From Clarireedia homoeocarpa (Eukaryota > Ascomycota > Leotiomycetes > Helotiales > Rutstroemiaceae): 64,000 bases of DNA. The stretch lies in assembly GCA_001465935.1 (NCBI GenBank), contig LNKV01000046.1, forward strand, positions 248,001-312,000. Direction: 5' to 3'. Positions 24,447 through 38,436 of the stretch are shown one piece after another (the stretch's first letter is position 1; every line of letters starts with the position of its first letter). The notes under the pieces are model-generated. The model had not been told where the DNA came from. It saw nothing but the letters and a program-made list of their open reading frames with translations, and made no database searches. The position numbers and the translations under genes are program-made.

Positions 24447-27400
24447 ATGGTCAGAATAACCAAGACGATACAGCCAAAGCACCTGGAAACACTGGTAAGA
24501 CGGAATGATCCTTCTCGATCGAGTCGTGTTCTGCTGAAGCTGACTTCTTTCATCGCAGTCGCCATTCGTTAATGACTTTCGAAATACAGCATGTTCGATA
24601 TCACTGCCCCTCCTTCCACAGCACCTGGCAAAATTCCCCACACGATGGCCTTTCCCGCGGGGCGACCTGTATCATTGGATCTCTCTCCTAAATAGATTCG
24701 ATGTCATACTCGAAAGATTCTGCGCGACCTACAAACTAGGAGATGGCCCTCAAATGGTGGAATTTGGTCGTGAAATGTTAGAATCGAAAGTAGGCGCTGC
24801 AGCGGACGATACTGAGGTCTACAATTTAGAAGAACTAGGTTATGGAAAAGATGGAGATAGACAGTTGATCGAAGCAGTCTTGAACTTCTCCCGGATGTTG
24901 CTGGAGAATTGTGGCAATAGGAGCATTTACTCAAGCAGCTCGCATCTAAGCAACCTCTTCAACACCACTTCACTGTCTTTACTGGAAAGCAACCTACTGC
25001 TCTGTTCACAGCTGGCACAACGATATAACTCTGCTATGAAACGTGTCGGCTCTGCTAGGAGTGGCAAGCACCTATTGGCGGAACATTATAACATTGATCT
25101 AAACAAGGTTGTGCAACTTTCATTGCCCTTCAGCAAGACAGTCAATACGCCACTTGAATCAGCGCAACCTATGACACCAAACCCAACCACTCCTGGACCG
25201 AAAGGCAAGGAAAAGGATAGGGCATATTTCAACATACCATCAAGTCAGAAGAGTTCAACTACCGTGGTATATGCAAACGATCTCGTCTCTCTTGTCAAGG
25301 GTGGCTCTGGCGTTAGTTCGGGTACTAAAGGTCCTCGACATACCTCAGATCACACTTCGTCACCTGTCTCGCAATCAAGCTGGGAGGAATGGGGTGATAT
25401 TAAGATGACATACTACCCTAAAACTGCAGCTGAGCCGGAGCCTGTTAACACCACTCCGCGTCCCGCTCCTGCAGCCGTTTCCGCTACCCCAATGACCCCA
25501 ACGCCTGTTCGCAGAACATCTAACCTTGGCCCAAATGCTCAGCGCGGCAACCGTTCACCAGCAGTGGACGAGTCTCCTTCAACGCTGCCTCGTTCTGCCA
25601 CACTGACTACAGACGAAAGTCCACGCCAAAACGCGAAGACTATCGAGATATCTTCCGCAAAACTCAGGTCAACAGACATCCACACTCTGATGCGGGAGCA
25701 TGGTTCTGGGTTACCGCAGGAAGTTCAATACGAGCTGTTCACCAAGATTCGCATAGCCAAAGCCCTCACCTCGTCTTTAGAGACTCGGCAACAAGCTCTA
25801 GCCATTCGCATTTTGGCTGTAACAAACATGGCATATGTTTATCAAGAACCTCAATTCCTTGAGAGTGTGATGAAACAGGACAGTGATGAGCCAAAACGTC
25901 TGCAGTTTATCTTCCAGGTAGCTGATCTCGTACATCCGCCTGCTGATGGCGACGCGCCAGTGTCCACGTACATGCAAACGTTGGCCTTGTCGGTACTAGA
26001 AGCCATCGCCGGAATCTCAACCAAATTTCAAGATGTGTGCAAAGCTCTGAACACCACGATCAACCACGGTGTCATGCTTTACGTTATTAGGAAAGCTGTC
26101 GCGGAAATGGGCGAGGAAGATTCGGGTGATCGACTTACAGATAAAGATCAGTGGCGGAATGCTCTTTTCAGCCTTATGACTAGCCTCTGTCAATACCCAC
26201 GTACTGCTGAAGGCCTCGTCTCGGCTGGCTTGATACCAATCATGATCGAAATTCTTGGACTTCGCACTACCGTTGCTCGGCGCTACCAGCCTAAAGTACT
26301 ATCATTTCTTGATAATGTTGTTTACAGTGCACGAGAGGCCTTTCAAACTCTTGTTAATGCCAATGGACTTGACAGAGTCTCTGACCTCATTGTTTACGAA
26401 ACCCAAACTGCTGCTGAGATGGCGGCCGCTGGCAATGGTATGCCGATTGAACACCGCTCACCATCTATCGACTATGAGATACCCTTCTTTCACCAACAAG
26501 TTCTAAAATGGCTCTTCAAGTTTATCCATCACATGATGTCCTCGGCTAACAGTTACGGAGGCAACTTCGATCGCCTGTTAAGAAATCTAATTGATTCCTC
26601 CGCGCTTTTGGGAAGCCTTCGTCAAATTATAGGCAACGGACGTTGTTTCGGATCCATTGTATGGACCAACGCAGTCGGCATATTGAATGGGTTTATCAAT
26701 AATGAGCCAACAAGTTTTGCAATCATTGCCGAAGCCGGTTTGAGCAAAGGTTTCTTGGAGGCTATCACTAACAGCAAAATCGAAATGCCTCCAGCTTCGA
26801 CGCCAGCAGAAAAAGAACGCAACCCTGAACCAGAACGAGCCGATGATGGAGACAGCTCAGCAACATCGTCCGACGATGAAGAAGACGAAACCGAGCCTAT
26901 TCCAGTAGACACAACTCCTCATCCTCCAACATTAGCTATGCTGCAAGCCCCACGTGAAGGGCCCTTAGCTCGTGGTATCATGCCTACTCAGGAAACCATC
27001 AACATTGTACCGCAAGCTTTCAGTGCATTATGCCTGAACAATACTGGCATGAAAATGTTCCGAGCCTCACGTGCACTTGAGACATTCTTCGAGATATTCG
27101 AGAGCCCTGAGCATGTAAAGTGTATGGATACTAATATTGACTTACCTTCTACCCTGGGAAGCACGTTCGACGAATTGGCTCGTCACCACCCTCCTCTTAA
27201 GAGCGCAATCATTAACGCCATTCTGGATATGGTAGCACGAGTTGGTTATCTATGTAGAACGAAAGCTGAAAGAGAAAAGGCTGGTGCCAAATTGTGGAGC
27301 TCTGATTCCGCTGGCAATCTTATTACTGCCGACTCAGGCCTCAAGGACTCGAATTCAAAGGGAAAGGGAAAAGCTACAGACGCTGAAAGTGACGTTGAGA

Positions 27401-30400
27401 TGCAAGACGTGGATGAGACGCCTCGGGCGCCAAAATCGCCAGTCAAAGATTCTGACACTTCGATGGCACCATACATCACCTCGGTTGCCTCTTTCCTTGT
27501 AACCGTGTTGAACAATGGTACCGTCAGAGCCGAGTTTTGCGCTAAAGGCGGCATTGAATATGTCCTTGATCTTGCTGAGTCCCAAAGTCTACCTGCAAAC
27601 TTTGGTGATGGCATGTCGTCCAGGAATCTGCAGAACGTCATTGCTCTTCTAGCAGAGCAGAAACCATATGTCATGATTCCTTCCCTACTCAAACGGGCAC
27701 AAGCTGCGGCAGATGTACTTGTACCATTCGCCAAGCACGATAATAATACCTCCTTCTTCGCGCCGTTTGTTAGTCGAGAAGCTCGAGAAGCTGCAGATGT
27801 CGGCACCTTGGCTCGAGGCACAGCTTTCGCTAAAGCCTTTGTCAATATTCAATCTCTCGTAGGAAATTTGACCGCATCGATTCAAGGCTCTCCCTTCTCT
27901 CATCGAAACCCACCGGCTGGCTTCAATTCCATGTACTTTTCTGATTATTATATCCGCTTGATACAGACACTTGGACCCTTATTAGGCGCCTCGTTGAAAG
28001 AGGAAATTCTGCTGCAAAAGGTTGTGCCAGAGACCTGGAAACATGCTACAAGACTCAAGGAGTCTACGTCCAGTGACCCTGTTATAAATTTGGTAGTAGG
28101 CCCCGAGCCCGCTTCGCCTTCCGTCGAGGTTCCTGCCGTTAACGGTGATTCAGCCGAACCAACGGCGGCCGACAATAGCGCCGCAGTGACTCCTTCAGCC
28201 CAAGTTGATGCCAATGCTAGTTCAGATGCTTTGCCTAAGCCTGCGGCTAAGCCAGACCCGAATTCACCAGAAGTGAAGAACTTCGGAACCCTCCGCTTTT
28301 TACTTGGTAGAATGTCTCGTGTCATTAGCCCTTTCTTTCAGCATGTTGGCAAAGCGCTGCTCACTAAACGTGGACCCGATCAGTATTATAGATACAACCA
28401 CACGACTATTGCAGAAGCTTTGGCTGAGACTATGCTCAAGCAGTTGCGCCCTTCTGGTGATGAGAACAGCATCGAGAACTACTCTTACTGGATTGGAATA
28501 CTACATGTCTTGAAAGACATGCTAATTGATGGTAAGATCCCACAATTCTGCTTGGGAAAGGAGCATCTACTAATAATTTCTAGCTACGCGACATACAGAT
28601 CGTCCCAATCAAACCATTAGTCTTGTATTACGGGCATTTAAGGACCAGTCTGGTTTCGAGTCATTGAACCACGTTTTAGATGTTTTCACTTCCGAAATTC
28701 AGGGCAGCAAGTTAGGACAAACGAATGAGCAGCAAAGTGATGAAAAAACAACAGAGAAAGTCATGAAATTTGAGCTGGCGACAGTCGGAACCAAGCATAT
28801 TCTTTCTTTATACGGGGTCATCGTAAATGCAAAAAATGTTACAGAAGGATCCCAAACTTTAGCCATGATACCTCGACCAGAACACAGGGAGAGAGATCGG
28901 TCTCGATTTGATCAATTCTCACCCAGCCAGTTCGTCGTTGAGCTTCGTATGGCTGTGTTACCTACGGTTCGCAAGATGTGGGAATCAGATCTAATAGAGA
29001 AAGCACCTAGCCAGATCTCACAAAAGATCATTGAAGTCATTCGCACAATTGCATCGGCTGAAGGGGAGAGTACCGCGCTGAAGAGGACCGATAAAGCAGG
29101 GCCTCCACCAAAGACTATTAAGAGGACATTTAAAATCAACTCTGAAAATCTTAAGGCTTTGAAAGATCAAGGCTTCGAGGATGATCTTGCCAAAGAAGCT
29201 CTATACCGATGCAATAATTCAACTCATATGGCACAGGAATATTGCAGAGAACAGAAATCAGAAAGATCCCGCGGCCGTAATCCAATTCCTGAAGGCGAAA
29301 TTGAGATTGAGGCTGAGCCTAGTGGTCCATCTCGTCCATCAAGTGGATCAACGGGAACAGCAACGCCGGATGAGCACACTATGACTATTGATTCTCTTGC
29401 CGGTGTTCCAGCTATTGTCAACTCTCTCAACCAGCAGGTCGCCCCACAATCCACGTCAGGCGAGGATCTCTTAACAGCACATAATTTCGACCAACTTCTA
29501 AATCAGATTATTCCTGGCTATGAACGAAGAAATCCAGACAATGCGAATTCCTCTTCTTATGTACCACACGAAAGCCCCTTGACGCATATCCAACAAACCC
29601 CACAGACAGAAGAAAATGCTATCAAGCAAGTCACCGTAGATGATCTCAACGAAGAGCGTGAGCTCGTTAGAGATAATTTGATCGATAAGTGCCTAGATGT
29701 TATCAACGCGCATGGCGATGTAACCTTCGAGATTTCAGATCTAATTACGACTGTTGTCAACAAGTCTAGCGATCCTTCCGGGCTGAGAAAGATCGTTAGC
29801 GAAACACTCGTGATCGCATTGATGTCTTTCGCTAGCGAAGATGATGTGCGCACAGCTGGAAATAAAATCGCAGCATATGCTCACTTGCTAGCGTTAATGC
29901 TGCGCGAGAAACAATTTTATGCCGCCGCCGTTGGTGAGTTAAAAGAGAATCTTCCTACCCTCCTGGGGTTTGTCAAGTTGTCCCCTGGCCATTCTTCGGA
30001 GGAGCCATCACCTTGGATTGCACAAATCCTTCTTATAGTCGAAATGCTTCTGAGCGAAGATTCCAAGCCTAGGAAAACCAAATGGACGCCACCTAAAGAT
30101 GAAAATGACACGGTGGAGGCACCTGTTTTAGAAAATGTTGAATCTGCTGTTTCGGATGAGGAAAGAACGCAACTCCTAGAGTCTATCCTGGATATTCTAC
30201 CCCGCATAGGCAAAGATGAATCACTCGCCCTTGCTGTTCTCCGAATCCTTGTCATCTTGACACGTACACGCTCAGTTGCTCAATCCATGGGTGAAAAGAA
30301 GAACATTCAGCGTTTGTTTGTCATGGCAAAGCAACTTGCTGGTGGTAGTTCAACTCGCATCCAAAGTCCTCTGCTTTTGGTGCTTAGACACATTATTGAA

Positions 30401-33400
30401 GATGAGGAGACTATCAAGCAGATCATGCGATCACACATCAAGACACTTTTTGACAACATTCCTCGATCCAATCAACGACATACGATGGATACAGCGAACT
30501 ACCTACGATCCCTTTCGGCCGACGCTATCCGTTCACCAGAGCTGTTCGTTCAAGTGACAAACGAAATGTGCCGGTTCACAAAATGGACATTCCCATCTGA
30601 GGGCTCAAGTCGACAACCATCACTGGTTTTGAGAGAACCTCCTGAGAATGACAAGTCAGCTTCTGTTAAGGGCAATGAAGATTCGGTACAGCCTACTGTG
30701 CAAGCGACGGAAGACTTGACGTTACAAGACATCAAACCATCAACCGAAGCTATCGACACGGACATGCCTGACGTTGTCAAGACAGCTCCCCTCGAGTACA
30801 AAACCCCCGTAGTTGAGAACCCTGATGGCGTTGTTCATTTCTTGCTGTGTGAGCTCCTCAATTACAAAGATGTTGAGGACAAGGATCGCCCAGTGACTGT
30901 CACCAATAACGTCGACAAAAGCACATCTACAAATACCAGTGCTGGAGATGTTACCATGTCTGGGGCACCACCTGCACCTGAAAGTTCGAGTAACGACCCT
31001 CAAAAGAATCAAGCCTTTGGAAAGCAGGACTTCAAAGCTGAGGAGCATCCTATCTACATCTATAGATGTTTCCTGTTACAGTGTCTTACCGAGCTCTTGT
31101 TGTCTTACAACAGAACAAAGATTGAATTCATTAACTTCAAGCGCAGTGCCCCACCCCAGGCAATGACTCCATCGAAGCCTAGATCTAGCGTGCTTCATTA
31201 TCTCCTGTCTGATCTTCTACCTGTAGGAACCCTGGACTACGCAGAAACAACCATATCCCGTAAGAAGCTTATCACTTCTGGTTGGGCCGATTCCGTCTTG
31301 ACTGCTTTGGTACAAAAGACCGGCGAACAAATTCTTGACAAGGAGCGTGAGATATCTGATGGAGAAGATGAGCCAGACCTGTTGTTCGTCCGTCGCTTTG
31401 TTCTCGAAAATATCCTGAAGGCATACAAAGATGCAAGTGCTTCAACAGAGCCTCTCGAGATTAAGTATTCGAGAATGCTTTCTCTCGCCGACCTGATGAC
31501 TCATATTATGACCGGAAAAGACAGTCTTGGCAACTTGGACCCTTCTGTTACTAAAAGATCGCAAACTCAGTTGAAGCGGCTTATGTTCGAGAAAGGGTAT
31601 ATCGCTGCGTTGACTGCCTCCATTGCTGACATTGATTTGAACTTTCCTGGCGCGAAACGAGCAGTTAAATATATTCTTCGCCCGTTGAAACAGCTAGCTT
31701 CACACGCCGTCTACCTTAGCGAAAACTCTCTAATATCTTCAATCCCCGGACAGGCCGATGAAGAGGAGATTGAATCTGCCACATCCGTTTCTGACTTGGA
31801 AGATGAGCGTGAAGAAACGCCCGACTTGTTCCGTAATTCAACTTTAGGCATGTTCGAGCAAGGCGATGAAAATGATTCATCATCTGGCTCCGAAGTTGGT
31901 AGGAAATTCTTTACTTTTTTGCATGTCATAGATAGACGGCTAACTGTTTTCAGATGATGAAGAGATGTACGAAGGGGAGTATGATGATGGCATGGATTAT
32001 GAGGAAGATATGCCCGAGGACGACGAAGATAACGTCAGTGACGAAGATGAGGATGAGGGAATGGGACCAATTGAGGGCTTGTCCGGCGAGCATGGGGTTG
32101 ATGTTGAAGTTATCATGGAGGATGATGATGAAGAAGATGATGATGACGACGATGACGATGACGATGATGATGACGAGTCCAGCGAAGACGATGACGAAGA
32201 TGATGAAGGTTCAGATGGCATGCCGGATGACGCTCGAATCGAAATCATGGACGAAGCCGGAAACGTTCAACAAATCGCTGATGAGGAAGACTTAGAAGAG
32301 TGGGAAAGTGACAATGATGAGGAAGGCGATGAAGACGATGACGAGGACGAGATCGATTACGAAGGACAAGGGGCTGATGATGAGGAAGCGCACGTTCATT
32401 CACATTCTATGAGTGGAGATCTCGGATCTATCAGCAATCTTGTTCGTGTACTCGCTGGCGGTGGAGATGAAGATGATGCTGTCGAAATTCTTCAACGCAT
32501 GGAGGAAGAAGGTGTTGGTGACCCAGAAGATGACGAAGGTGACCAATTAGGAGAATACATGGAAGATGTAGAAGAAGAAGGCAAGTCGACGAATTTTATC
32601 ATTAGGTTTGAAATGCGATTTCTAACCAATAATACTAGAAGACGATGATGAGGATGACGAGATGGATGAAGAAATGCTTTTTGAGCAAGCTTATCCAGGT
32701 ATGTCCGGTATTCGTTCATTTCACACATTGCAACTAATGAATCAAGCGGATGGCGTCGGCCCAATCTTTGGTTGGGAAGGAGATGTAGAGCCACCAACCA
32801 TCATTAGCCATCGGGGACACCAAGGCCGACACCGTCATGCTTTCCCCAGTCCATTCCCCTTTATTCCTGCCGGTTCTCGAGATCCACTAGGTGGTATGTT
32901 GCAACCTCAAGATTTTCCAGTTATTTCTGTCGCTGCGGAACGAAACCATGTCGCATTTGTTTTGGGATCAGTACGCGGCTTCAATACAGGAACCAGAACT
33001 AATCACCTCACAGGACCAGACTATCGATACAGATCACACCGAGCAGGAGCACCCCCAGCACAATCAGATGATGGTACTAACCCGTTACTACAACGCCACG
33101 GCTCAGGCGCTTCTAGTAGGCAGGGCCACAGCCGCGGGCCTCCTATGGGAAGCTGGGTGCAAACAATGGGACCCGGAGGAAACTTGATAGACATGGGCAT
33201 TGGTTTTGGTGGACGTCATGAGCATCCACCTGATCAGATTATGGACATGATTAGGTCTTTACGTCTTCCTGGTGCTATTTCTCGTCATGGACAAACAATG
33301 CAGTTCCACATTACTGCGGGTCCTGGTCCATTCCCAAGAGAACTCGAAGCATTCCTTGGCGGGAATACACGTCCTCGTGTTGAGGGTAGACGCGATGCAA

Positions 33401-36400
33401 CTGAGCCTGGGAGCGCCACTTCGTTTACAACTCATCCCACCCACTTCCGATGGCTAGAAGAGGCCAAACTACTTTTTGGGCCCGCCCACACAGAGAGAGC
33501 TACTGATCTAACTAGTGCTATTTTGGCTGTACTCGTCCCTCCCACTATTGAAGCAGACAAAGTTTTAAGGGCAGCTGAGAACGAACGAATCCGAAAGCTG
33601 GAGGAGGAAGCTAAGAAACGACAAGAAGAAGAGAGACTTGCACGCGAAGCTAAAGAAGCGGAAGAAAAGGCTGCGAAGGAGAAAAAGGATGCCGAAGAAA
33701 GAGAAGCAGCAGAGCGGGCCGCCGCCGAAGCTGCCGCCGCTCGAGAGGCGGAGAGCGATATGGCGAATGAAGAGGCGCCTGTAGGAAGTAGTGGAGCCGA
33801 AGTCATGGAAGGTGTCGAAACGCATGAGTCTGAGCAAGCTCCTAATATCGAAACTCAAGGGAATGAAGAACCCGCTGCTGACAGACCGAGAGTCATGACC
33901 GTTATTCGTGGCAATCCTTTCGATATCACTGATTTAGGAATCGATGCAGAATTCCTTTCTGAACTTCCAGAGGAGATCCGCGAGGAAGTCATAATGACCG
34001 CAGTTGCAGAAAGACGTCAACAAGCTGCCGCAACTGGTGCCCAGCCTTCTGACATTGACCAGGAATTCCTCGACGCCTTACCAGATGATATTAGAGACGA
34101 GATCATTCAGCAGGAAAGACAGGACCGTCGTCGCCGTGAGCGAGAAGAACAACGTCGTGCTCATGCTGCGAACGCTGGCGCGCCCCCTGGCGCTGGAGAT
34201 ATGGATGTTCCAAGCATCCTTGCCACATTCCCACCGGAACTTAGACAAGAGGTATTGATGGACGGAGACGAAGAACTACTGGCTTCACTGCCTCCAGATA
34301 TCGCTGCCCAGGCACGCGCCATGCGTAGAGCACAACCTGAGCATGCTGGCAGAGCTCCCGCAGCTGTCAGCCGTCGCGTTCTCCCTGGCGAGGAGTCTCG
34401 AGGCGCACCACAGCAGCCAAAACCCCGTCGCGCAATTGTACAGATGTTAGATAAGCAAGGCATTGCTACATTACTGCGTCTAATGTTTGTCTTCCAACAT
34501 ACAAGTTTCCGAAACACGCTTAACGCGGTCTTACAACACGTATCTCTCAACAAACACAATCGTGCTGAGCTTATCAGCACACTACTTCATATTCTTCAAG
34601 ATGGCAGTGCTGATATGAATGCAATTGAGAGAAGCTTTTCGTACCTGTCATTGAGAGCTAAGCAGCCGAAGGACAAAGATCCCAAGACACCTCAGCAAAC
34701 CCTTCGCAGAACTCTTACTGGTCTTGGAACCCTCGCACAGATGAATTCGGAAGCATCTCCTCTCATGGTAGTTCAACAATGCTTGACTTGCTTGGTTTAT
34801 CTCGCTCAGAACAGTCCTCATGTTGCATCCTTCTTCCTGACCGAACATGAACCGGCTGGTGGACTCAAGCGCAGTCTTAGTCGCAAAGGAAAAGGAAAAG
34901 ACAGCAAGGCCCCGCGATATGCGTTGAACTCATTGCTCAGTCTTCTAGATCGGGAGCTAATCATGGAAAGCGCCAATGTTATGGAGTCTCTTTCCTTGCT
35001 TTTAAATATTGTCACCACACCATTAATTGCCTTAGAGCGCAAGCAAAAGGAAGCGGCTGAAGAAGCCGCGAAAGTAAAAGATGCACCCGCTACAAATATT
35101 GGAGTATCATCGGAAAGTGCAGTACCTGAAAACACAGCAGCCGGGAGCTCAACTTCAGCGAACGACCAGCCTTCTGAACAACCCTTGGCGTTACCAGAGG
35201 TATCCACTCCTGTGGTTACTGATGTTCCTTCTACCAGTTCCAACATGTCCCACGCACCTCCACCTCTGATCATCCCGACAAATACTTCTAATGTTGAGGA
35301 GGCCTCGGGCGCACCAGGAGAAGAGTCAGCTAAGCCAGATCCCCCTGCGAAAGGAGAAGAAAAGAAGACGCATACATTCACTCCCCCAGTTATACCCGAG
35401 CACAATCTCCGATTGGTCACGAATATTTTCTGTTGTGAATGCAATTCCAAAACCTTCAGAGAGACAATATCAACCATCAAGAACCTGTCAACAATCCCTG
35501 GAGCAAAGGCCATTTTTGGAAAAGAGCTCATTGCTAAGGCACAGTCTTTAGGTGAAGTCATTTTGATGGATCTTCAAGAGCTTCTACCTCAGATTCAAAA
35601 AGCTAGAACTGGGACTGAGATTCAAGGTGTGGCTTTGGCTAAGTTTTCTCCACCAGCTTCTGATCAACACAAGCTTTTACGAGTTCTTACGGCCCTAGAT
35701 CATTTGTTTGATCCTAAGCGTGAGAAGAAAGATGAGACTGACACACAAGGCTCTTCTGAACTCATGGAGAAACAAGATCTTTTATCAAGTCTCTATGAGA
35801 ACTCCACTTTCGGTCCTATGTGGGAAAAGTTGAGTGCATGCCTAAGTGCAATCAGACAGAGGGATCACATGCTTAGTGTTGCCACTATTTTACTGCCTTT
35901 GATCGAATCTTTGATGGTTGTGTGCAAGAATACCACGCTCAAGGATGCACCTCTTACTCGGTCATCGAAGATGAAGGATTCAGTGCTTACAAGCCCCGCT
36001 CCAGAATCTCGTATGGAGAGCTTGTTCTTTACATTCACAGAAGAGCACCGCAAGATTTTGAATGACCTTGTACGACATACACCAAAGCTAATGTCTGGTA
36101 CATTCTCCCTTCTGGTGAAGAATCCTAAAGTTCTCGAGTTTGATAATAAGCGTAACTATTTCAGTCGTAGCATTCACAACCGCGGACAGGCCGGTCGTTC
36201 TGTTCCACCTCTACAATTATCAGTTCGTCGCGAGCAAGTCTTCCACGACTCCTTCAAGTCTCTCTATTTCCAAACTCCGGATCAAATGAAGTACGGCAAA
36301 TTGAGTATTCGATTCCATGGCGAAGAAGGCGTCGATGCTGGAGGTGTTACTCGAGAATGGTTCCAAGTTCTTTCGAGGCAAATGTTTGATCCTGGTTATG

Positions 36401-37393
36401 CCCTCTTCATCCCTGTATCTTCTGACCGCACTACTTTCCACCCCAATCAATTGAGTGGCGTCAATGAGGAGCATCTCATGTTCTTCAAGTTCATCGGTCG
36501 CATCATTGGAAAAGCACTATATGAAGGTCGTGTTTTAGACTGCCACTTCAGCAGAGCAGTCTACAAACGCATCTTAGGTAAATCTGTCTCTGTAAAGGAT
36601 ATGGAATCTCTGGATCCTGATTACTACAAATCACTCGTCTGGATGCTGGAGAATGATATTACTGATATCATCACCGAGACTTTCTCCGTCGACAATGACA
36701 AGTTTGGTGTTGTCGAGACCATTGACTTCATCGAGAATGGTCGCAACATTCCAGTTACGCAAGAAAACAAGCACGAATACGTCCGCCTGATGGTAGAGTG
36801 GAGACTCACTGGGTCGGTAAAGGAGCAATTGGATGAATTCTTGAAAGGTAGAAATCGTTGTTCCATTTAAACTCGTGCATGTATTAACATTATTCTAGGT
36901 TTCCACGATATTATCCCTGCCGAACTTGTTGCAATCTTCAATGAGCAGGAGTTGGAACTCCTCATTTCTGGCTTGCCTGAAATTGATGTGGACGACTGGA
37001 AGAGCAACACTGAATATCATAATTACTCGGCTTCTTCACCTCAAATCCAATGGTTCTGGCGAGCTGTTCGATCATTTGACAAGGAAGAGCGAGCCAAGCT
37101 GTTACAATTCGTCACCGGAACCAGTAAAGTACCTCTCAATGGCTTCAAAGAACTTGAGGGCATGAATGGCTTCAGTCGATTCAATATCCATCGTGATTAT
37201 GGTAACAAGGAGAGACTTCCGTCCTCTCACACATGCTTCAATCGTAAGTTCATACCTTAACACATGCGATATACTTTTCATACTGACTAATTACATAGAA
37301 CTCGATCTGCCCGAGTATGAGAATTACGAAACTCTTCGAACTCAGGTCCTCACAGCCATCACAGCCGGCAGCGAATACTTCGGTTTTGCATAA
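24447..37393 (+). CDS. TOM1: Giant HECT E3 ubiquitin ligase, TOM1/HUWE1 type
   Basis: Seven exons: 24447-24494, 24559-28531, 28584-31898, 31954-32580, 32639-36847, 36899-37243 and 37299-37393; 4203 residues, frame kept throughout. The start MVRITKTI fits the fungal family. The N-terminal half carries the DUF908/DUF913 armadillo-like regions, and a UBA-like segment lies near residues 1520-1562. A strongly acidic Asp/Glu stretch is at about 2500-2610. Ubiquitin-binding-like motifs of the DUF4414 type (DIDQEFLDALPDDIRDEII) lie further on. The HECT domain runs from about 3850 to the end, with VDAGGVTREWF, GRIIGKALYEG and the catalytic Cys4170 in LPSSHTCFN. Intron 4 is GC-AG. The enzyme ubiquitinates many nuclear and ribosomal targets; yeast Tom1 affects mRNA export and excess histones. 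Confidence 0.95.
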
Positions 37394-38436
37394 AAAGAAT
37401 CTTTCCAATTGACAAAAATTTCTTTTCATTACGATATCTTGCATGGCAGGCTTTTGATCAGCATTTGACGGCGTCAAGCTTTCTTTTCAATGGTGTGGAT
37501 TGTCCATGGTAATCTTTCCTGATGAGCTGATGGGTGGGTGGTATGGTACGGAAAGAAAAGCGGCGAGTTTGCTTTCTTGTGATCTGGCTTTTGGTGGAAC
37601 GGAAATGAAAATATTAAAGAAGGTAGATGATGGGCAGCAAGTCAGATGGATGATGACGATAGTGGTTTGACTTTGCTGGGATGGATTAACACAAACGAAG
37701 TGCAGGTCGTTTTGTGGGATGAAGTTCTGGGAAGGAGAATTAGATAGTTAAATTCCATCGGATATATTCCGGTTTCGAAGGAGAGCAGAAGAACTCTGTA
37801 ACATAGATAGCTTTTATAGGCAGCGTCAGCATTCAGCATAAATTGAGGATCTGCAGCTTTTGTTCTCTTATAGCAATGCGTCAACTACTTTTCTACTTAT
37901 TACTCGAGATTTGATGTCTCTCATATTAAGTTATTGTCCAAATCCAGGGCTCGATATCATTCCTGCGTGCTTCTGCCTTAATATCTCTGCTCGACTAGAC
38001 TATCTCGACTATTTTGGGCTCGCCGTTTCCCCGCCTCGGCCAAATGCGGCAAAGAGTGGTTAGCTGCTACTGTAACGGATTTTCGTTTCGCCGGAGACCC
38101 CGCAAAAATAATTTCTCAAAGGAAATCGGAGTTCTGCTCATACAGCTCACAATCATTCTGAATCATACATATAATTGTTCTATGCAATTCTAAAGAACTA
38201 CATAGCCATTCAGTTCATAGGAAATTCAATCCACAATATTACGGTTGCACGAAAACCAGTCGACGGTAGGCGAACAAAACTTGCATCTGCAAAGAGGACG
38301 ATTGCGACATTTCTTGTTCGAATCTCAGAACCTTTCTTGTTGGCGCACAAGGACAAAAGTACTGAAGAACCGATAAATTAAACATAGGAAACAGACTCCA
38401 GGTCATTTGTTATAGTTAGATTCACAGTCGAGAAAT
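37394..38436. other. Intergenic
   Basis: About 1 kb between two plus-strand genes, holding the TOM1 3' UTR and the PRPP synthetase promoter. No gene is supported. Confidence 0.5.

Noticed and set aside
32606..32638. GT donor for TOM1 intron 4 instead of the GC donor
   Set aside because: It would make a 33-nt intron, too short for fungal splicing, while the GC site has full consensus and the right phase.
32662..36870. A separate 1402-residue HECT ligase gene
   Set aside because: The frame is exon 5 of the larger TOM1-type gene; upstream exons join to it in phase and supply the family N-terminus.
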